A stretch of 64,000 nt of DNA from Vibrio sp. STUT-A11. GTDB lineage: Bacteria > Pseudomonadota > Gammaproteobacteria > Enterobacterales > Vibrionaceae. The DNA is taken from NCBI RefSeq assembly GCF_026000435.1, contig NZ_AP026764.1, positions 62,001-126,000 on the forward strand, given 5' to 3'. The position numbers and the translations under genes are program-made. Positions 26,520-35,719 of the stretch are shown piece by piece. The stretch's first letter is position 1. Each line of letters starts with the position of its first letter. The notes under the pieces are model-generated. The model saw only the letters and a program-made list of their open reading frames with translations, was not told where the DNA came from and made no database searches.

Positions 26520-26585
26520 ATGCTCATCTCACCAAGAAGGCTTGTTTAGCGCCTTGACGAATCGACGTTAAACAAGCTTACAGTA

Positions 26586-27938
26586 CTACAACTGGGCCAA
26601 AAGTAGCATCGATGACTTGGCCGGTACCTTGATCTCATCTTGGGACGAAACTGTGTTTCCAGTCATCATATCTAACCAATTTCCTTCTGTTGCAAGCGAC
26701 AAAGACTGCGGACGAGATGATTTGTTGAGGACCACAATACCTTGCTCCCCCCGCTCTAACACCAGCATGTCGTCGTTACCTTCGATAACCTTCATAGGTT
26801 GACCATGAACTGCATTATGGAACTTAATCATGGTAGCCATGCGAGGATCACTCCATGCCCCTTTCCATCTTGGTTTACCGTTTGTGTCTTTAATCCCACT
26901 GGTGTCTAAGTCGGTGTAAATCAAAGGGACACCACCGTCTCTACCCAATATATACGCGTACGCTAACCATTCGTCTTCTTCATCCATAACGAGGTCGAGG
27001 AATACATCGTTATTTGGAATGTCGTGCGTCACAACAAAAGTGATGGCTCGACCCGGTGACAATGCCTCACCGAAACAATATGGGTCGATCAACGACTTAA
27101 AGCTACCTGCTTTAGAAAACGCTTTAAATATGGTGGTAAATAACGGGAAGTCATAGGCACCTAAGCGCGTTTCTTGCAAGTATGGTTCAAGAAAGAGCTG
27201 ATACTCTTCGACGGTCGCCCCGCCATCTGTAATGATCTCACCAAAAATGTGCACATCTCGGGTAATCTCATCAGTCCAGACAAGCTTAAGGTGCTCGAGA
27301 GTCATATGTTTGGCCGCATCAATACGGAACCCTTTTACACCAATCGTTTTCAGCGCTTTCAAATAAGCTCGCTGCTGCTCAACAACATGATCACATACTT
27401 TTAGCGTCGGCAAACCCGGATCGGCAGGCCCACCAGTAATTCGACCATTTTGTACTTGCCATTTGTCTTTCCAGTTTTTAATGCCAAATGCTTGCGCGAA
27501 GTCTTCTTCGGTAAAAAGCGGCTCAGATAAGTCACCAAACAGCTTGAGCGCCTTGTATTTCTCTGGGTGATTTTGGTATTCCTGTAAAATTTCTTTGCTC
27601 GGGTATTGCAGATCTTGGCGCATATGCGCTTCATTCGCCATATGATTGAACACAACGTCTACGTACACGAGTACACCAAAACGACCCAGTTCATTAACCA
27701 TATGGATAAAATCTTGAGTGTTACCAAGGGCATTGTCGATAACACGATAATCTTGAGGTTGATAGCGCTGCCACCAGCGTTCATCGTTAGCGCTTTTCAT
27801 TGGTGGAGAGACCAGAACAGAACCATAGCCTAGCTCATGGATCTCTTTTGCACGTCGGGCAATGTCAGCATACTTCCAATCAAAAGCATGCAGAATGACG
27901 TTTGCACCAGCTGATTGTATTTCCTGTAAGCCACTCAT
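26586..27938 (-). CDS. Alpha-amylase family (GH13) glycosidase, cytoplasmic
   Basis: 450 residues from the ATG at 27938, which has AGGAG eight bases upstream; the frame runs back to 28010 without a better signal. GH13 motifs appear in order: region I VDVVFNHM, region II GFRIDAAKH (catalytic Asp), region III IFGEII (catalytic Glu), region IV FVVTHDIPNND (HD). There is no signal peptide, so it should act on internal maltodextrin or glycogen, unlike secreted Vibrio amylases. Calcium-site residues are plausible (N in region I). No neighbouring maltose gene is present. Confidence 0.9.
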   Translation of the reverse strand: MSGLQEIQSAGANVILHAFDWKYADIARRAKEIHELGYGSVLVSPPMKSANDERWWQRYQPQDYRVIDNALGNTQDFIHMVNELGRFGVLVYVDVVFNHMANEAHMRQDLQYPSKEILQEYQNHPEKYKALKLFGDLSEPLFTEEDFAQAFGIKNWKDKWQVQNGRITGGPADPGLPTLKVCDHVVEQQRAYLKALKTIGVKGFRIDAAKHMTLEHLKLVWTDEITRDVHIFGEIITDGGATVEEYQLFLEPYLQETRLGAYDFPLFTTIFKAFSKAGSFKSLIDPYCFGEALSPGRAITFVVTHDIPNNDVFLDLVMDEEDEWLAYAYILGRDGGVPLIYTDLDTSGIKDTNGKPRWKGAWSDPRMATMIKFHNAVHGQPMKVIEGNDDMLVLERGEQGIVVLNKSSRPQSLSLATEGNWLDMMTGNTVSSQDEIKVPAKSSMLLLAQL

Positions 27939-28565
27939 GTTTTTTCTCCTACTCGCTCCACTTACCTGTTGCTGCTTGTATAGTTTTCGATTCGTAGTAA
28001 GTGGATTCAATAGTAAAAATTATAAGTGCTATCTTCGGGAGCCCCTCACCCTTTGAGGCTTTACTCAAGGATGAAAATTAAGGCGTACTCCCTACTCCTT
28101 TTCGGTACATCAAGGCTTACTTAACCCTTTACCGTGTGACAGCCCTTATAAAAACCCTCCCAAAAAGCAAGTAACCCACTGTTTTATAATCACATTACCA
28201 CTATATGAACATAAACTCATATACGCCCTGATTTTGTTGCTCTCGGTACAACAAGCATTTTCTACCCTCTAGACAACAAAGTTTCAACAAAAAGAATCTG
28301 GACGCTGGATCACATTCGGGGAGAAAGAAAACAACTCTCAAATAGAGTAAATAAAGCATAATTCAGGCCAAAGAAGCAGAAGAATAGTGTTTTTCACCTC
28401 GGTGTCGGGAAGTACAGCTAAAAAGTGACTGTTTAGTAATGTCGGTAAGCCCATACCGTGAAGCAGTAAAACTCGAACTTACTCGTTTACGTTTATTAGT
28501 GCCTTTGTAATCTATTGAAATGTGATAGAGTCTCAACAGCTTTACATAACGTTAACGGAGTCATA
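27939..28565. other. Intergenic region between divergent amylase and oxidase genes
   Basis: About 630 bp with no convincing ORF. It must hold both promoters. I looked for MalT boxes (GGGGA-T/G-GAGG) and found only poor partial matches. No repeat or RNA gene is seen. Confidence 0.4.
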
Positions 28566-29690
28566 ATGCAGTACGATGTGATTGTTGTCGGTGCAGGATC
28601 GATGGGCATGTCCACAGGCTACTTTTTAGCTAAACAAGGGAAAAAAGTACTACTTCTTGATGCTTTTGATCCACCCCATTCACACGCCAGTCATCATGGT
28701 GAAACCCGCATTATCCGACATGCATACGGAGAAGGTGAAGAATACGTACCATTGGCGTTACGAGCGCAAGAATTGTGGGGCGAGTTAGAACAGTTATCAG
28801 GCAAATCTTTATTCCTCAAAACGGGTGTTCTTAACATTGGTGATGAGCGCTCACCTTTTATCTCGATGCTGATTGCCAGTGCAAAAAAACATCAGCTTCC
28901 GCTTGAAATTTTAAGTGCCGATGAGGCAAACCAACGCTTTGAAGGCCTCAACCTGCCACCAGAATATATCGGTTGTTTTGAGTCGACGTCAGGCGTGCTT
29001 AGAGTGGAAGATTGCATTCAGGCATACCGTTATCTCGCCCTTGCTCACGGCGCAACACTGCTTACACACCATAAGGTATCTGGCGTTGAACTTCTTGATG
29101 ATGGCGTCAGCGTTGCAGCAAACGGCAATACATTTCAGGGTAAGAAATTGGTCGTCTCCGTTGGTGCATGGTCAAACGACCTGCTGGATATGCTAGGCGT
29201 AACCTTGCCAATCAGCCCTATCCGTAAAACATTTGCCTGGTACAATGCACCAGAAGCTCTTTATGGAGAGGGGACTTTCCCTGCATTTTCCTTTGTAACG
29301 CCAGAGGGTATCTACTACGGATTCCCAAGTATTGATGGTGCTGGATTAAAAATAGGCCGTCATGATTTAGGTGACGACCAAGATCCCAACGCCGAGATCA
29401 CGCCTTTCGACAACCAAACAGATTCAGCAGACCTTCAACAACTGCTAGATAAACACATGCCCCACGTTGAATCGCTGAAGTTTGGTAAAACCTGTATGTA
29501 CACCCGAACGCCAGATGAAAACTTCATTATCGATAAGCACCCTGAAAATGACAATGTCGTGCTAGTGTCTGGATTTTCCGGGCATGGATTCAAATTTGCC
29601 AGCGTGATTGGCGAAGTGGTCGCAGATATAGCGATTGATAAACCGGCTAAGTTTAACTTGTCTCTGTTCTCGGTGGATCGTTTTAAATAA
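28566..29690 (+). CDS. solA: N-methyl-L-tryptophan oxidase-like FAD enzyme (SolA family)
   Basis: 374 residues from the ATG at 28566 (GGAG six bases upstream; the upstream in-frame start lacks a site). The N-terminal FAD motif is VVGAGSMGMSTGYFLA, followed by SHASHHGETRIIRHAYGEG, a hallmark of monomeric sarcosine oxidase/MTOX enzymes. The covalent-FAD cysteine occurs in GKTCMYTRTPDENFIID. It oxidatively demethylates N-methyl amino acids to amino acid, formaldehyde and hydrogen peroxide. The physiological substrate is uncertain. Confidence 0.88.
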   Translation: MQYDVIVVGAGSMGMSTGYFLAKQGKKVLLLDAFDPPHSHASHHGETRIIRHAYGEGEEYVPLALRAQELWGELEQLSGKSLFLKTGVLNIGDERSPFISMLIASAKKHQLPLEILSADEANQRFEGLNLPPEYIGCFESTSGVLRVEDCIQAYRYLALAHGATLLTHHKVSGVELLDDGVSVAANGNTFQGKKLVVSVGAWSNDLLDMLGVTLPISPIRKTFAWYNAPEALYGEGTFPAFSFVTPEGIYYGFPSIDGAGLKIGRHDLGDDQDPNAEITPFDNQTDSADLQQLLDKHMPHVESLKFGKTCMYTRTPDENFIIDKHPENDNVVLVSGFSGHGFKFASVIGEVVADIAIDKPAKFNLSLFSVDRFK

Positions 29691-29727
29691 ACCCAGCGCT
29701 ATTAAGAAAATAGCCAGGTCGAATTTG

Positions 29728-29760
29728 AACATGGTTGATTATATACAACCATGTTCTTTT
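29728..29760. terminator. Bidirectional terminator between solA and the MocR-type regulator
   Basis: AACATGGTTG (29728-29737) pairs perfectly over 10 bp with CAACCATGTT (29746-29755), followed by CTTTTG. The genes converge here. Confidence 0.75.
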
Positions 29761-29769
29761 GACTGGTTT

Positions 29770-31563
29770 CTAGGCTTGGGCTGTTTCACCAACCAGCGTG
29801 GCATCGCCAATAAAGTAGCCATCTTCACCAAACCGCTTGATAGCGTCGCCATCCAAAATAACCGTTACTCTGCGTACATCCGCAAATTGCCAGTTACGCC
29901 ACTGGTACATAAAGTGATTATTTTCAATCCACCAGTAACCTTCATCCACGTCATTCGGTCTATCAGACACCCCTGTCATTTTGCCATCCGCCTGAAAGGT
30001 GATTCGGTATGGGATATTGAAGCAATCTCTTGTCAGAACGACCCTGTCAGAAAGTAACTCTCGTATACGCTTGCCGTTTAAGCGAACGCCTTCTGCATCT
30101 TCTACTCGCGGAATAGGAAGTATTTTCTTTGCCAATTGAGCGAGCTTCTCGATACCGCTGCGAATATCAGAATTCTTTATCGACTGAAAGCTGAGGCGGA
30201 AACTATTATTACGCTTTTCACACGTATAATACTTGGCACCGTTGTTTATCAATATGCCATGAGCCTTCGCCAATTCTTCAAGTAAACCGGCATCAAAGTC
30301 TTCACGATAATCTATCCAAAATGCGGTTCCCGCGAGCGAGGGAATAACACCGGATTGAGGAAAATAAGTGTTTAACGCTTTTTCCATGGTTAACCACTTC
30401 TCACGATATTTCTTCAACATCTTCTGGATTAACGAATCGTAATAACCAAGGCTGATGAAAAGTGCCAACGTCTGGCAGTTGTTCTTTGGCGGTAAACTAT
30501 GCATCCGCTGCTGAACTTGCCTTATCTGCTTAATAAGCGGTGGCGACGCCACAATAAACCCTAACCGTAAGCCCGGTGCGATAATCGAGGAAAAGCTGGA
30601 GATATAAATAATACGCTCACTCGGGTACTCGCTACGAAGCGCCGGGCACTTGTCGCTTATAAAGTTGATGTCATGCTCAAAGTCGTCCTCAATAACGAGT
30701 AAATCTTCCTGCTCAGCCTTGTCCATCAATTGCTTTCTGCGTTGCGAAGACATTCTAACCGTCGTAGGAAACTGATTACTCGGAGTCGCATAGACAAGCT
30801 GACAGGCGTTCAGTCTGTCGTCGACAATCATGCCTTCCCTATCTACTTCTAAAGGTTGAACGTTTGCCCGCCTTGCTCTGAACTGCTGAAGTGCTTCTGG
30901 GTATCCTGGGTTTTCAAATCCAACTTTCGTATAGCGGGATACCAGTAGTTTGGAAATTAAGTACAAACTGTTCTGGCAACCATGAGTTAACGCAATCTGA
31001 TCCGCATCGACAAAAATTCCGCGATTCGGCAGTACCCGAGTTCGAATCTGCTCAATAAGATCGTGGTAATCATTATCGTCGGAAGTCCAGCTTTTGTGAT
31101 TGATCTTATTCAGTGATTGAATACTGCATTTTCGCCACTCGGATACCGGAAAGAGGTCCTCATCGACCTGACCATGAACAAAGAGGTAAGGATAATTCTT
31201 GAGATTATTCGCAGCTGAACCATGTGCTTCATCTCCTTCTATCAGGTATTTTTCCCAATCCAATTGCCTTTCAGATTCAAGTACGCGTTCAGGGGCTTTC
31301 TTTGCGGAAACTTCTAACTCAGGATTAACGAAGTAGCCTTTTCTCTCTACCGAAATGAGTAAACCTTCATCAGTGAGTTGGTCGTAGACTCTGAGTACAG
31401 TGTTCCGAGATACAGAAAGGGACTGAGCGAGCTTTCGTGATGATTCAAGGCTGCGGTGTTTGGAAACAAAGCCATCAAATATCGCCTGAGAGATGCTGCT
31501 TTTGATTTGTTCTTGTAACGTACGAGAATCGAGAGGATCGATGTGAATGTAACCCTGGAGCAT
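29770..31563 (-). CDS. MocR/GabR-type regulator lacking the PLP lysine, with C-terminal extension
   Basis: 597 residues from the ATG at 31563 (AGG six bases upstream; an ATG ten codons earlier has no site). A GntR-type winged helix (about 12-80: SISQAIFDGFVSKHRSLESS, VSRNTVLRVYDQL) is joined to a type I aminotransferase-like domain (about 130-482). Fold motifs persist (FENPGYPEA, VIEDDFEHD, APGLRLGF), but the place of the Schiff-base Lys in the F-S-K motif is Ser326 (TCG at 30588-30586). Residues about 485-597 form an extra domain with WWIENNHFMYQW and ILDGDAIKRF that ordinary MocR proteins of 470-500 residues do not have. It lies next to gabT and gabD on the same strand and probably controls them. 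Confidence 0.9.
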   Translation of the reverse strand: MLQGYIHIDPLDSRTLQEQIKSSISQAIFDGFVSKHRSLESSRKLAQSLSVSRNTVLRVYDQLTDEGLLISVERKGYFVNPELEVSAKKAPERVLESERQLDWEKYLIEGDEAHGSAANNLKNYPYLFVHGQVDEDLFPVSEWRKCSIQSLNKINHKSWTSDDNDYHDLIEQIRTRVLPNRGIFVDADQIALTHGCQNSLYLISKLLVSRYTKVGFENPGYPEALQQFRARRANVQPLEVDREGMIVDDRLNACQLVYATPSNQFPTTVRMSSQRRKQLMDKAEQEDLLVIEDDFEHDINFISDKCPALRSEYPSERIIYISSFSSIIAPGLRLGFIVASPPLIKQIRQVQQRMHSLPPKNNCQTLALFISLGYYDSLIQKMLKKYREKWLTMEKALNTYFPQSGVIPSLAGTAFWIDYREDFDAGLLEELAKAHGILINNGAKYYTCEKRNNSFRLSFQSIKNSDIRSGIEKLAQLAKKILPIPRVEDAEGVRLNGKRIRELLSDRVVLTRDCFNIPYRITFQADGKMTGVSDRPNDVDEGYWWIENNHFMYQWRNWQFADVRRVTVILDGDAIKRFGEDGYFIGDATLVGETAQA

Positions 31564-31620
31564 AAATGACCTAGCCTTTACTGCGCCGGCCATTTACACA
31601 TGCCCAGCTTCAACTACTTA

Positions 31621-31634
31621 ACCTGAATTCAGGT
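31621..31634. promoter_or_regulatory. 14-bp perfect palindrome upstream of the MocR-type gene
   Basis: ACCTGAATTCAGGT is its own reverse complement. It lies about 60 bp before the regulator's start codon, between it and gabT, so it could be an operator or just a chance palindrome. An ATACCA hexamer, the core known from Bacillus GabR operators, lies close by at 31644-31649. Confidence 0.4.
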
Positions 31635-31651
31635 CACTAAACCATACCACT

Positions 31652-31680
31652 CAAAAGCAGCACGTTAAATGCCGCTTTTG
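31652..31680 (-). terminator. Stem-loop after gabT
   Basis: CAAAAGCAGC (31652-31661) and GCCGCTTTTG (31671-31680) pair nearly perfectly around a 9-nt loop just beyond the gabT stop. There is little T-run, so termination may be partial and the regulator may be co-transcribed. Confidence 0.5.
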
Positions 31681-31693
31681 AAGGTTTTATCAG

Positions 31694-32968
31694 CTATCGA
31701 GTTAAAGCCTGCAACTCAGATTTAATGATATCTAACCCTTTGCAGATCAGTTCATCTTCAATCGTTAGTGGTGGCAGGAAGCGGATAACGTTTCCTTTCA
31801 CACCACATGAGAGTAGCACCACGCCTGCTTTGTTAGCATTTGCCACAAGCTTTTTCGTCAGTTCAGATAGCGGTTCTTTGGTACCAGGATCGTTAAATTC
31901 GATCGCAATCATTGCACCAACTTGGCGAATATCACCAATTTGGGGCACATCTTTCTGCATCTCAGATAACAACTCGGCGAAGGTTTGACCAATCTGCTCC
32001 GCTCTTTCACACAAAGATTCTGACTCAATAATGTTAAGAACCTCTATGCCAGCGACACAAGCCAAAGGTGAACCCGCGTAAGTACCACCTAAACCACCTG
32101 GATTTGCTGAATCCATGATCTCAGCTTTACCAACAATACCCGATAGCGGGAATCCACCAGCGATACCTTTTGCCATTGTAGTGATATCGGGAACGATTCC
32201 AAGGTATTCTGAAGCAAACATCTTGCCAGTTCGAGCAAAGCCTGTCTGAATTTCGTCACAGATAAGAACGATACCGTGCTTATCACAAACTTCTCTCAGC
32301 TTTTGCGCCCAGGCAGCAGGTGCCTGGTAAAAACCACCTTCGCCCTGAATTGGCTCAAAGATCATCGCCGCAACGCGGGTTGGTTCAATATCACACGCGA
32401 ACAAATCATCCAATGCATCTAAGCTCTGTTGCTCAGAGATACCATGATATTCATTTGGGAACGGTAAGTGATAGATTTCGTTAGGAAAAGGACCAAAGCC
32501 CGCTTTGTACGGAGCCACTTTACCTGTTAAGCCCATACACATATTAGTTCGGCCATGAAACCCACCTTTAAAGGCGATCACACCACTACGGCCAGTATGC
32601 GCACGAGCCACTTTGACCGCATTCTCCACCGCTTCTGCGCCCGTAGTTAAAAAGGCAACTTTCTTATCCCCTTCACCCGGCGCAACATCGACGATTTTTT
32701 CTGCCAATTCAATAAAGCTGCTGTATGGCGTCACCATCGAACAAGTGTGACTGAACTTTTCTAATTGCTCTTTTACTGCTGCAACAATTTGAGGGTGAGA
32801 ATGACCCGTGTTCGTTACTGCGATCCCAGCGGCAAAATCGATGTATTCTTTGCCTTCGATATCCGTCAAAAGTGCATTTTTCGCACTTTCGATGTATACC
32901 GCGCTAAGGTTTGCCATGCCCTTAGCAACTACTTTTTCTTTACGCTCTTGCCATTGTGAATTTGTCAT
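31694..32968 (-). CDS. gabT: 4-aminobutyrate aminotransferase GabT
   Basis: 424 residues, a class III aminotransferase. Motifs include GIAVTNTGHSHP, TTGAEAVENAVK, FHGRTNMCMGLTGK, ICDEIQTGFARTGKMFA (PLP-binding Asp) and the Schiff-base Lys in TTMAKGIAGGFPLSG. It transfers the amino group of 4-aminobutyrate to 2-oxoglutarate, giving succinate semialdehyde for the adjacent gabD product. AAGGA precedes the start. The 39-bp spacing to gabD shows one operon, gabD first. 5-aminovalerate is a common alternative substrate. Confidence 0.93.
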   Translation of the reverse strand: MTNSQWQERKEKVVAKGMANLSAVYIESAKNALLTDIEGKEYIDFAAGIAVTNTGHSHPQIVAAVKEQLEKFSHTCSMVTPYSSFIELAEKIVDVAPGEGDKKVAFLTTGAEAVENAVKVARAHTGRSGVIAFKGGFHGRTNMCMGLTGKVAPYKAGFGPFPNEIYHLPFPNEYHGISEQQSLDALDDLFACDIEPTRVAAMIFEPIQGEGGFYQAPAAWAQKLREVCDKHGIVLICDEIQTGFARTGKMFASEYLGIVPDITTMAKGIAGGFPLSGIVGKAEIMDSANPGGLGGTYAGSPLACVAGIEVLNIIESESLCERAEQIGQTFAELLSEMQKDVPQIGDIRQVGAMIAIEFNDPGTKEPLSELTKKLVANANKAGVVLLSCGVKGNVIRFLPPLTIEDELICKGLDIIKSELQALTR

Positions 32969-33007
32969 AGCCTTGTTCCTTTAAAACTATCGTCAGTCTG
33001 TTGTCTA

Positions 33008-34435
33008 TTACATTCCGCCGAGGCAGATGTATTTAATGTTCAAGTATTCATCGATACCTTGTTTTGCACCTTCGCGGCCAAAACCAGATTGTTTAACGCC
33101 ACCAAACGGAGCGACTTCATTTGAGATGATCCCTTCATTCACTCCAACCATTCCGTATTCCAGCTTTTCGGCGATAGAGAACGCGCGAGTCAGCGTATTG
33201 GTGTAGAAGTAACTGGCTAAGCCGTAAATCGTATCGTTGGCGAGCGTGACCAGCTCTTCGTCATTGCTAAAACGAATAATTGGGGCGACTGGACCAAATA
33301 GTTCCGTCTGTACAATATCCATATCCTGAGTCACATCCGTCAGAATCGTTGGCTGTACGTATAATCCACCTAGGTCATCACCACCAAAGGCTACGTTCGC
33401 GCCTTGTGCCACAGCTGTTTCGATATAGCCCATCACCTGTGCTTTCGCTTTGCTGTCGATCAGCGGGCCAATTGTCACGCCAGGCTCAATACCGTTTCCG
33501 ACTTTGAGCTCTGCCACAGCGGCTTTGAATTTTTCAACAAACTGGTCGTATACGGCATCCTGCACATAGAAGCGGTTGGCACAGACACACGTTTGTCCTG
33601 CGTTACGGAATTTAGAGGCAATTGCTCCTTTAACCGCCTCATCAATATTGGCATCATCAAACACAATAAACGGCGCGTTTCCGCCGAGTTCCATCGACGT
33701 TCGTTTGATGGTGTCGGCACACTGTTTTATCAGTTGGCTACCCACCCCAGTCGAGCCAGTGAAAGACAATTTTTGAATATCTGGGTGTTGGCAGAAAAGA
33801 TCGCCAATCGCGACAGAAGAGTGATTGTTCACCACAACCAGCAACTCTTTCGGCAGTCCTGCCTGATAAGCTAATTCGGCGATAGCGTAGGCAGAAAGCG
33901 GAGTTTGATTTGCTGGTTTGACAATAAAGCTACAGCCTGCTGCCAATGCTGGCGCGGCTTTACGCGTGATCATCGCAGTCGGAAAATTCCATGGTGTAAT
34001 CGCTGCAGCAATACCAATTGGCTGCTTGATTGTCATGAGTCTTTTGCTACCCGCTGGTGTCGGAATGGTATCGCCGTATGTGCGCTTCGCTTCTTCGGCA
34101 AACCACTGAATAAATGATGCGCCGTAAATAATTTCACCTTTCGCTTCAGCTACTGGTTTGCCTTGCTCCAAGGTCATGATGCGGGCGAGATCATCACTGT
34201 TTTCGATAACCAGATCGTACCAACGCTTTAAAATGGCTGAGCGCTCTGACGCGGTTCGATCCTGCCATAATTTCTGAGCTTGTTTGGACTGCTCAATTAG
34301 CCCTTCAATCTGCGCTGGCTGTAATGATGGAACATAGCCAATCACTTCATTTGTTGCTGGGTTCACAACAGCAATAGCGTCATCGCTTGCATCACACGTT
34401 CCCTTTAACAGGGATTGGTTCGAAACCTTGTCCAT
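33008..34435 (-). CDS. gabD: Succinate-semialdehyde dehydrogenase GabD
   Basis: 475 residues of the aldehyde dehydrogenase superfamily: TPWNFPTAMITRK, GSTGVGSQL (cofactor loop), MELGGNAPFIVFDDA (general-base Glu), FRNAGQTCVCANR (catalytic Cys) and EVAPFGGVKQSGFGREG. Oxidises succinate semialdehyde to succinate with NAD(P), feeding the TCA cycle. It is the first gene of the gab operon and is divergent from the TRAP transporter across a 208-bp region with repeated GTACCA boxes. Confidence 0.93.
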   Translation of the reverse strand: MDKVSNQSLLKGTCDASDDAIAVVNPATNEVIGYVPSLQPAQIEGLIEQSKQAQKLWQDRTASERSAILKRWYDLVIENSDDLARIMTLEQGKPVAEAKGEIIYGASFIQWFAEEAKRTYGDTIPTPAGSKRLMTIKQPIGIAAAITPWNFPTAMITRKAAPALAAGCSFIVKPANQTPLSAYAIAELAYQAGLPKELLVVVNNHSSVAIGDLFCQHPDIQKLSFTGSTGVGSQLIKQCADTIKRTSMELGGNAPFIVFDDANIDEAVKGAIASKFRNAGQTCVCANRFYVQDAVYDQFVEKFKAAVAELKVGNGIEPGVTIGPLIDSKAKAQVMGYIETAVAQGANVAFGGDDLGGLYVQPTILTDVTQDMDIVQTELFGPVAPIIRFSNDEELVTLANDTIYGLASYFYTNTLTRAFSIAEKLEYGMVGVNEGIISNEVAPFGGVKQSGFGREGAKQGIDEYLNIKYICLGGM

Positions 34436-34496
34436 AATTCACTCTCTTACTTTCGTCTATGAGAAGAATGCTATCGACAAAAAAAACGGTGCCTAA

Positions 34497-34550
34497 GTAC
34501 CAGTTTGAAAATATTCATGGTACCAGCATAAAAATTTAAACTGGTACCAT
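34497..34550. promoter_or_regulatory. Triple GTACCA repeat, candidate operator shared by gabDT and the TRAP operon
   Basis: GTACCAG at 34497 and 34520 and GTACCAT at 34544 are direct repeats spaced 23 and 24 bp; the outer copies also form an inverted pair (TACCAGTTT at 34498 and AAACTGGTA at 34538). Bacillus GabR is known to bind repeated ATACCA elements, so a MocR-type protein is a reasonable ligand. The location between two divergent operons suggests joint control. Confidence 0.6.
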
Positions 34551-34643
34551 CGTATGTCACCGACTGGTTCTATTCCTTTAGCACTCGACTCTTAATATGA
34601 GTATCGAAAACGGAATCGAAAAACATTTAGAAGAGGACTTTCT

Positions 34644-35660
34644 ATGCTAAAGGGAAAAGGTAAAAAGCTACTGAGCTGTATGCTTGCAGCGACACTGGGA
34701 TTGGGCGCTATGGCTACTTCAGCGGCAAGTTTTGCTGCAGAGCAGAACTGGCGCTTTGCCAACCTTTATGGCCGTGGAACGGCTTATGGACAAGTTTACG
34801 AAAACCTGGCAAAGAATATTGAAACCATGTCTGACGGTCGGATCGCTGTACAGGTTTTATATTCAGGCGAAGGCGTTGGTACTAAGGGTATTCTGGGTGC
34901 TGTTAAATCTGGCCTGATCCAGATGGGCGCACCATTTCAATCTATGCACGCGGGTGAACTCCCTGCTGGCGTTGTAGAGATTGGCTTACCGGGTGGTACT
35001 GACGATGTGGGCGAACTTTCGACATTGTTCCACGAAAAGGGCTGGTCGGAAGTATTAAAAGACGCCTATGGTTCTCAAAATCTGGTGTGGTTGGATCCTT
35101 ACATTCAGCCCCCGGTCTACATCATCACAAAAGAAGAAATTAAGTCTGTTGAAGACTTCAAAGGCATGAAAATTCGCGCGCCAGGTGCTTACGGTAAATT
35201 CCTGAGAAACCTTGGTGCTTCACCTGTTTCACTAGCTTGGAGTGAAATCTACACCTCTCTGGCAACAGGCGTAATCGACGGCTCAATTGGCTCTAACATG
35301 ATTGACCACCGCGACGGTAACCACGTTGAAGTTGCCAAATACATGTACCCGCTTCCTCTGGCTGGCGCACAGGTGCTGCCAATTGTGGTCAACAAGAAAG
35401 CATGGGCTAAGCTATCTCCCGATCTACAGGCTATCGTCAGCGCTGCTACCACCGTTCACGCACAAGAACAGATGACGAAATCAATCCTTTGGGAATCTCA
35501 GGCTATTGCTGATATGGAAGCTAAAGGTTTGAAATGGAGTCCAGAACCATCTGAAGCAGACAAAAAAGCATGGGAAGAAGCGGGGAAATCTCTCGCAGCA
35601 GAATACGCAGCAGCAGATAAGTACTCTAAACAGCTTATCGACATATTGGAAAAACAGTAA
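34644..35660 (+). CDS. TRAP transporter solute-binding protein (DctP type)
   Basis: 338 residues with a Sec signal peptide ending AASFA-A. The DctP fold is recognisable: NWRFANLYGRGTAYGQVYENLA, then the strand-helix segment FKGMKIRAPGAYGKFLRNLGASPVSLAWSEIYTSLATGVIDGS, which includes the Arg (KIRAP) that usually clamps a ligand carboxylate. GAGGA precedes the ATG. It is the first gene of a dctPQM operon divergent from gabDT, so an acid linked to 4-aminobutyrate metabolism is a plausible ligand. Confidence 0.92.
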   Translation: MLKGKGKKLLSCMLAATLGLGAMATSAASFAAEQNWRFANLYGRGTAYGQVYENLAKNIETMSDGRIAVQVLYSGEGVGTKGILGAVKSGLIQMGAPFQSMHAGELPAGVVEIGLPGGTDDVGELSTLFHEKGWSEVLKDAYGSQNLVWLDPYIQPPVYIITKEEIKSVEDFKGMKIRAPGAYGKFLRNLGASPVSLAWSEIYTSLATGVIDGSIGSNMIDHRDGNHVEVAKYMYPLPLAGAQVLPIVVNKKAWAKLSPDLQAIVSAATTVHAQEQMTKSILWESQAIADMEAKGLKWSPEPSEADKKAWEEAGKSLAAEYAAADKYSKQLIDILEKQ

Positions 35661-35719
35661 CAAAGAATTGAGAGGTGGAGTTCGCTCCACCTCTGTTTGT
35701 CTGTTTGCAAGGAGGCCAC

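Noticed and set aside
27939..28565. MalT boxes for the amylase gene
   Set aside because: Only partial matches (for example GGGTGAGGGG) to the known GGGGA-T/G-GAGG box were found.
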